Below, one piece after another: positions 61,759 through 64,000 of a stretch of 64,000 bases of DNA. The notes beneath the pieces are model-generated. The model saw only the letters and a program-made list of their open reading frames with translations. It searched no databases and had not been told where the DNA came from. Numbering within the stretch: the stretch's first letter is position 1; every line of letters begins with the position of its first letter. Source of the DNA: Lachnospiraceae bacterium GAM79. Its GTDB lineage: Bacteria; Bacillota; Clostridia; Lachnospirales; Lachnospiraceae. The DNA is taken from contig AP018536.1 of the NCBI GenBank assembly GCA_003584705.1, forward strand, positions 3,100,001 through 3,164,000. The letters run 5' to 3'. The position numbers and the translations under genes are program-made.

Positions 61759-62922
61759 CTACGACTTGTCTGTTTCTATCGAAATCTTTTTTTCATAAAG
61801 AGCATTTTTCTCAAGTATTTCCAGGAATGCTGACGAATTTTCTCCCAGTGCCAGCCCCTTGATCTCCATGTATTCGTCATAATCATAGAGGTACACTGTA
61901 ATCTCGGATATATCGTATCCGCTGACCGCCAGCTCGTTGGTATTGTTTCCTGCGTATGTCAGTTTTCTTCCATCTTTATCCAACACCACGGTCATAACAA
62001 GATGATCTTCCGGGAAAATGTCATATACCGTAAGCTCCACCGGAGAGACTTCGATTCTGTCCAGCCCGAAGCCCGCTGCATTTGTTTCGCCTATCTCTAT
62101 TACCTGCATTTCCTTATCGCTCTGGGAGACTGAAAGCTCCGGGAATTTCCAGCTTCCGTGTACTGTCTCTTTGGAAGCCCCCTTCGGATATAGGAAAAAA
62201 TACGGGATTTCCAACTGCAGGGACATTTCTTCCGGAATCTCTTCATAATATCCCTGATCCCCTGTCTGGATCGATTTGTAATCGATGCGGACCAGTCCCA
62301 GAAAAGTATGTTTATCTACAAGCTGCCCCAAAAGCACCCTGCCCCCGTGTACCGGATCGCCGCTTCGGAAGGAATACTCCTCCAGCGTTGCGATCATGAT
62401 CTGACTTTTTCCGTCGCTGTCCGCTGACATCTCCGGGAATCCCTCTTCGCTCTCCATTTTTACCCCCAGGAAAATTGCCTGGTTCGTGGTATAATAATCC
62501 GTCAGCGTAATAGTATACCCCTGATCCGATGTCTGATACTGAGTCGATTCTGTAGCTTCCACACTGGTTTCCGTACTTTGGATTCCAATGGCCCCAGTAT
62601 TGTTGTCCCCAGCCTCTTCTCTCTCCCCGGCATTGCATTTTCCTTGCCCTGTTGGTACCAGCGTCACAATTTCTTCTGTCGGAATCTCCTGGAACCCCAG
62701 CAGCTCCTGTACCCGTTCTATCACGCTGCCGATCAGAGGCAGTTCTTTTGCCAACGCTGGATTTGCCCCGCAAAATCCGATAGCGACTACCATCGCTGCA
62801 GCCACGGTTCCCCACTGCACAAATCTTTTTTTTCGGTTCTGTCTCTTTTTCTTTTCTGCATTTTCCCGGACGATTCCGTATGCTTCTTCTATTTTGTTGT
62901 CAATCAATGTACTGTTCATCAT
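61759..62922 (-). CDS. DUF4179 membrane protein, probable anti-sigma factor
   Basis: 387 residues: basic cytoplasmic N-terminus (~35 residues), one membrane helix (WGTVAAAMVVAIGFCGANPALA), then a DUF4179-type extracellular region starting ELPLIGSVIERVQELLG, with the long beta-rich C-terminal part. DUF4179 proteins usually follow an ECF sigma gene, as here (19-nt gap). It probably holds the sigma factor inactive at the membrane until a surface signal. Confidence 0.82.
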   Translation of the reverse strand: MMNSTLIDNKIEEAYGIVRENAEKKKRQNRKKRFVQWGTVAAAMVVAIGFCGANPALAKELPLIGSVIERVQELLGFQEIPTEEIVTLVPTGQGKCNAGEREEAGDNNTGAIGIQSTETSVEATESTQYQTSDQGYTITLTDYYTTNQAIFLGVKMESEEGFPEMSADSDGKSQIMIATLEEYSFRSGDPVHGGRVLLGQLVDKHTFLGLVRIDYKSIQTGDQGYYEEIPEEMSLQLEIPYFFLYPKGASKETVHGSWKFPELSVSQSDKEMQVIEIGETNAAGFGLDRIEVSPVELTVYDIFPEDHLVMTVVLDKDGRKLTYAGNNTNELAVSGYDISEITVYLYDYDEYMEIKGLALGENSSAFLEILEKNALYEKKISIETDKS

Positions 62923-62941
62923 GACCCTTCTCCTTTCCTGC

Positions 62942-63430
62942 CTACATCTGCGATCTCAGCTGCTCTCTGCCTCGGTGAATTTTACTCTTCACTGTATTTT
63001 CATTCATATGTAGCAGCTGTGCGATCTCTCCTATGGAAAACTGTTCCCCATAATACATCTGGAAGATCAGTCTGCTGTCCTCCGGCAGAGTTCTCAACAG
63101 ATCATTGAATTCCAGATCCGTACTGAAATCATAGAACTGTGAAGCTTCCTCCGCCCCGTTCATGGGAACCGTCCGACTCCTGTGCCGTCTCATTGCAATA
63201 CATTGGTTGATCAGAATACGGATCAGCCAGGTTCTGAAATATTCAGCTCTTCGTAAAGTATCCAGCTTTTCAAAAGCTGAAAGTATGGTCTCCTGCATGG
63301 CATCGGCAACATCCTCTTCATTTCCCAGATAAGCGAATGCGATCCGTATCATGCTTTGCCTGTTCTGTTCCATCAGAGCGATGAATGCTTCCGCGTCTCC
63401 TTTTTTTGCTTTTTTCACCAGTTTCTCCAT
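62942..63430 (-). CDS. ECF RNA polymerase sigma factor
   Basis: 162 residues. Region 2: DVADAMQETILSAFEKLDTLRRAEYFRTWLIRILINQC; region 4: LPEDSRLIFQMYYGEQFSIGEIAQLLHMNENTVKSKIHRGREQL. It closely parallels the sigma factor at 51208-51741 (the same DAMQETIL and RTWLIRILIN blocks), so the two are paralogues. Upstream lies CATCCGGCCGGATG, a perfect dyad near 63448. Confidence 0.92.
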   Translation of the reverse strand: MEKLVKKAKKGDAEAFIALMEQNRQSMIRIAFAYLGNEEDVADAMQETILSAFEKLDTLRRAEYFRTWLIRILINQCIAMRRHRSRTVPMNGAEEASQFYDFSTDLEFNDLLRTLPEDSRLIFQMYYGEQFSIGEIAQLLHMNENTVKSKIHRGREQLRSQM

Positions 63431-63558
63431 GGTTCCTCCCGTTCTTCATCCGGCCGGATGCCTTGCAAGGTATTTTGTGTTCACATACATTAGATAAGCA
63501 TATCGTATTTTCGGTTGCAGAAAAAAATTTTTTTCCATAAAAAGTTTTTCCATAAAAT

Positions 63559-63596
63559 AGTAAACAGCTTCCGAAGTTTCCTTCGAAAGCTGTTCT
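63559..63596 (-). terminator. Hairpin after the aconitase-X-like gene
   Basis: AACAGCTT...CGAAG with CTTCG...AAGCTGTT, an 8-bp outer and 5-bp inner stem, 15 nt after the stop. The T content downstream is modest, so the terminator call is moderate. Confidence 0.55.
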
Positions 63597-63610
63597 TAAA
63601 GCTATTTGAA

Positions 63611-64000
63611 CTATTCCACTACTACCGTACCGTCTTCTTTTACGGTAATATTCATGTCATCCTTCACATATTCCAGGAACTCTTCCCCCAGGCTGTCAAT
63701 GACAGGCATCTGCACATTGTCAAGCCACACATCTGCCAGAATGGCTCCGGCTGCTGCCAGTGAATCAATAGGTTCGGAAAACAGCATACATCCCGGCTGT
63801 CTGTTCATGGAGCAAGCACAGTAAAGTACCAGTCCGCCGGTGGTAGATCCTATGGTCGTCGGCAGGCACAGGGCTTTGCCCGCCATCTGTTTACCATAGA
63901 GGTCGGGGTTATTCTGATCTCCGCAGGTTGCTTTTTTATCGCCGAACTGTAATGCCTTCTGGAAAGATGCCAGTGTGTTCAGACCCCCGTGAGATACCAG
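63611..64000 (-). CDS. Aconitase-X swivel-domain protein, C-terminal part, cut by the window edge
   Basis: 129 codons visible, no start. LYGKQMAGKALCLPTTIGSTTGGLVLYCACSM followed by LFSEPIDSLAAAGAILADVW and LPVIDSLGEE-type residues resembles the DUF126/AcnX small-subunit swivel domain (G-S-T-T-G-G, EPID, LAAAGAI). AcnX enzymes dehydrate substrates such as cis-3-hydroxyproline or phosphomevalonate. The N-terminal Fe-S/catalytic half would lie beyond 64000. Confidence 0.7.
   Translation of the reverse strand: MVSHGGLNTLASFQKALQFGDKKATCGDQNNPDLYGKQMAGKALCLPTTIGSTTGGLVLYCACSMNRQPGCMLFSEPIDSLAAAGAILADVWLDNVQMPVIDSLGEEFLEYVKDDMNITVKEDGTVVVE

Overview
The window looks like chromosomal DNA of a gut-type Lachnospiraceae bacterium (Clostridia, Firmicutes). 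The evidence is the S10/spc ribosomal protein order with the zinc-type S14 gene, strong AGGAGG ribosome sites throughout, a Gram-positive sortase-anchored surface protein, BlaI/BlaR1, PRD regulators, PrsW and the many small two-gene sigma/anti-sigma units. Most genes lie on the minus strand. I see no rRNA, tRNA, CRISPR array, prophage or complete insertion sequence.

Region by region: 1-8761 holds the S10 and spc ribosomal operons (rpsJ to rplR, minus strand) with a clear promoter and long leader before rpsJ, and several spacers packed with hairpins. Two of these spacers carry the same ~90-nt double-hairpin element with compensatory base changes. 8934-9496 is a non-coding array of eleven 52-bp units, each with a GCCCCG...CGGGGC hairpin. 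9688-11223 is a PutP-type sodium/proline symporter. 11525-12316 is an AT-rich DUF3800 gene behind an operator-overlapped promoter. 12477-20471 encodes a 2664-residue beta-helix surface protein with repeated His/Cys modules. 20723-25922 holds an rRNA-methyltransferase-like gene and a minus-strand group PrsW, DUF1538, double PII-like protein, acyltransferase. 26217-31387 holds a KdpDE-like two-component pair, an XRE membrane regulator, an AraC regulator and an uncharacterised gene behind a sigma-28-like promoter.

31388-32254 is a decayed locus: a truncated merR with its ATG changed to ACG, two MerR-type dyads, and a 26-codon remnant. After it come a sodium/alanine symporter with an attenuator-like leader, a MATE pump, a heterodimeric ABC exporter and an autoregulated TetR with a 38-bp perfect palindrome. 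39706-47683 is a complete beta-glucoside PTS operon that carries its own EI and HPr and is led by a LevR-type regulator whose AAA+ catalytic motifs look degraded. 47968-50192 is BlaR1/BlaI with two operators. 50213-51741 and 61759-63430 are two ECF sigma/membrane-partner pairs.

51987-52314 is, in my reading, the most interesting small system: a convergent type I toxin-antitoxin locus. It encodes a 32-residue holin-like toxin and an antisense RNA. Both start from TTGAAA-17 promoters and both begin with the same ~36-nt 5' element, which carries an anti-Shine-Dalgarno core. The rest of the window (52346-64000) carries an SDR enzyme, two HD-domain proteins, an M20 peptidase, a CobW GTPase/DUF5058/membrane protein group, GNAT and AlkD genes, a ~178-bp inverted-repeat hairpin element, a YqeY gene and the 3' end of an aconitase-X-like gene.
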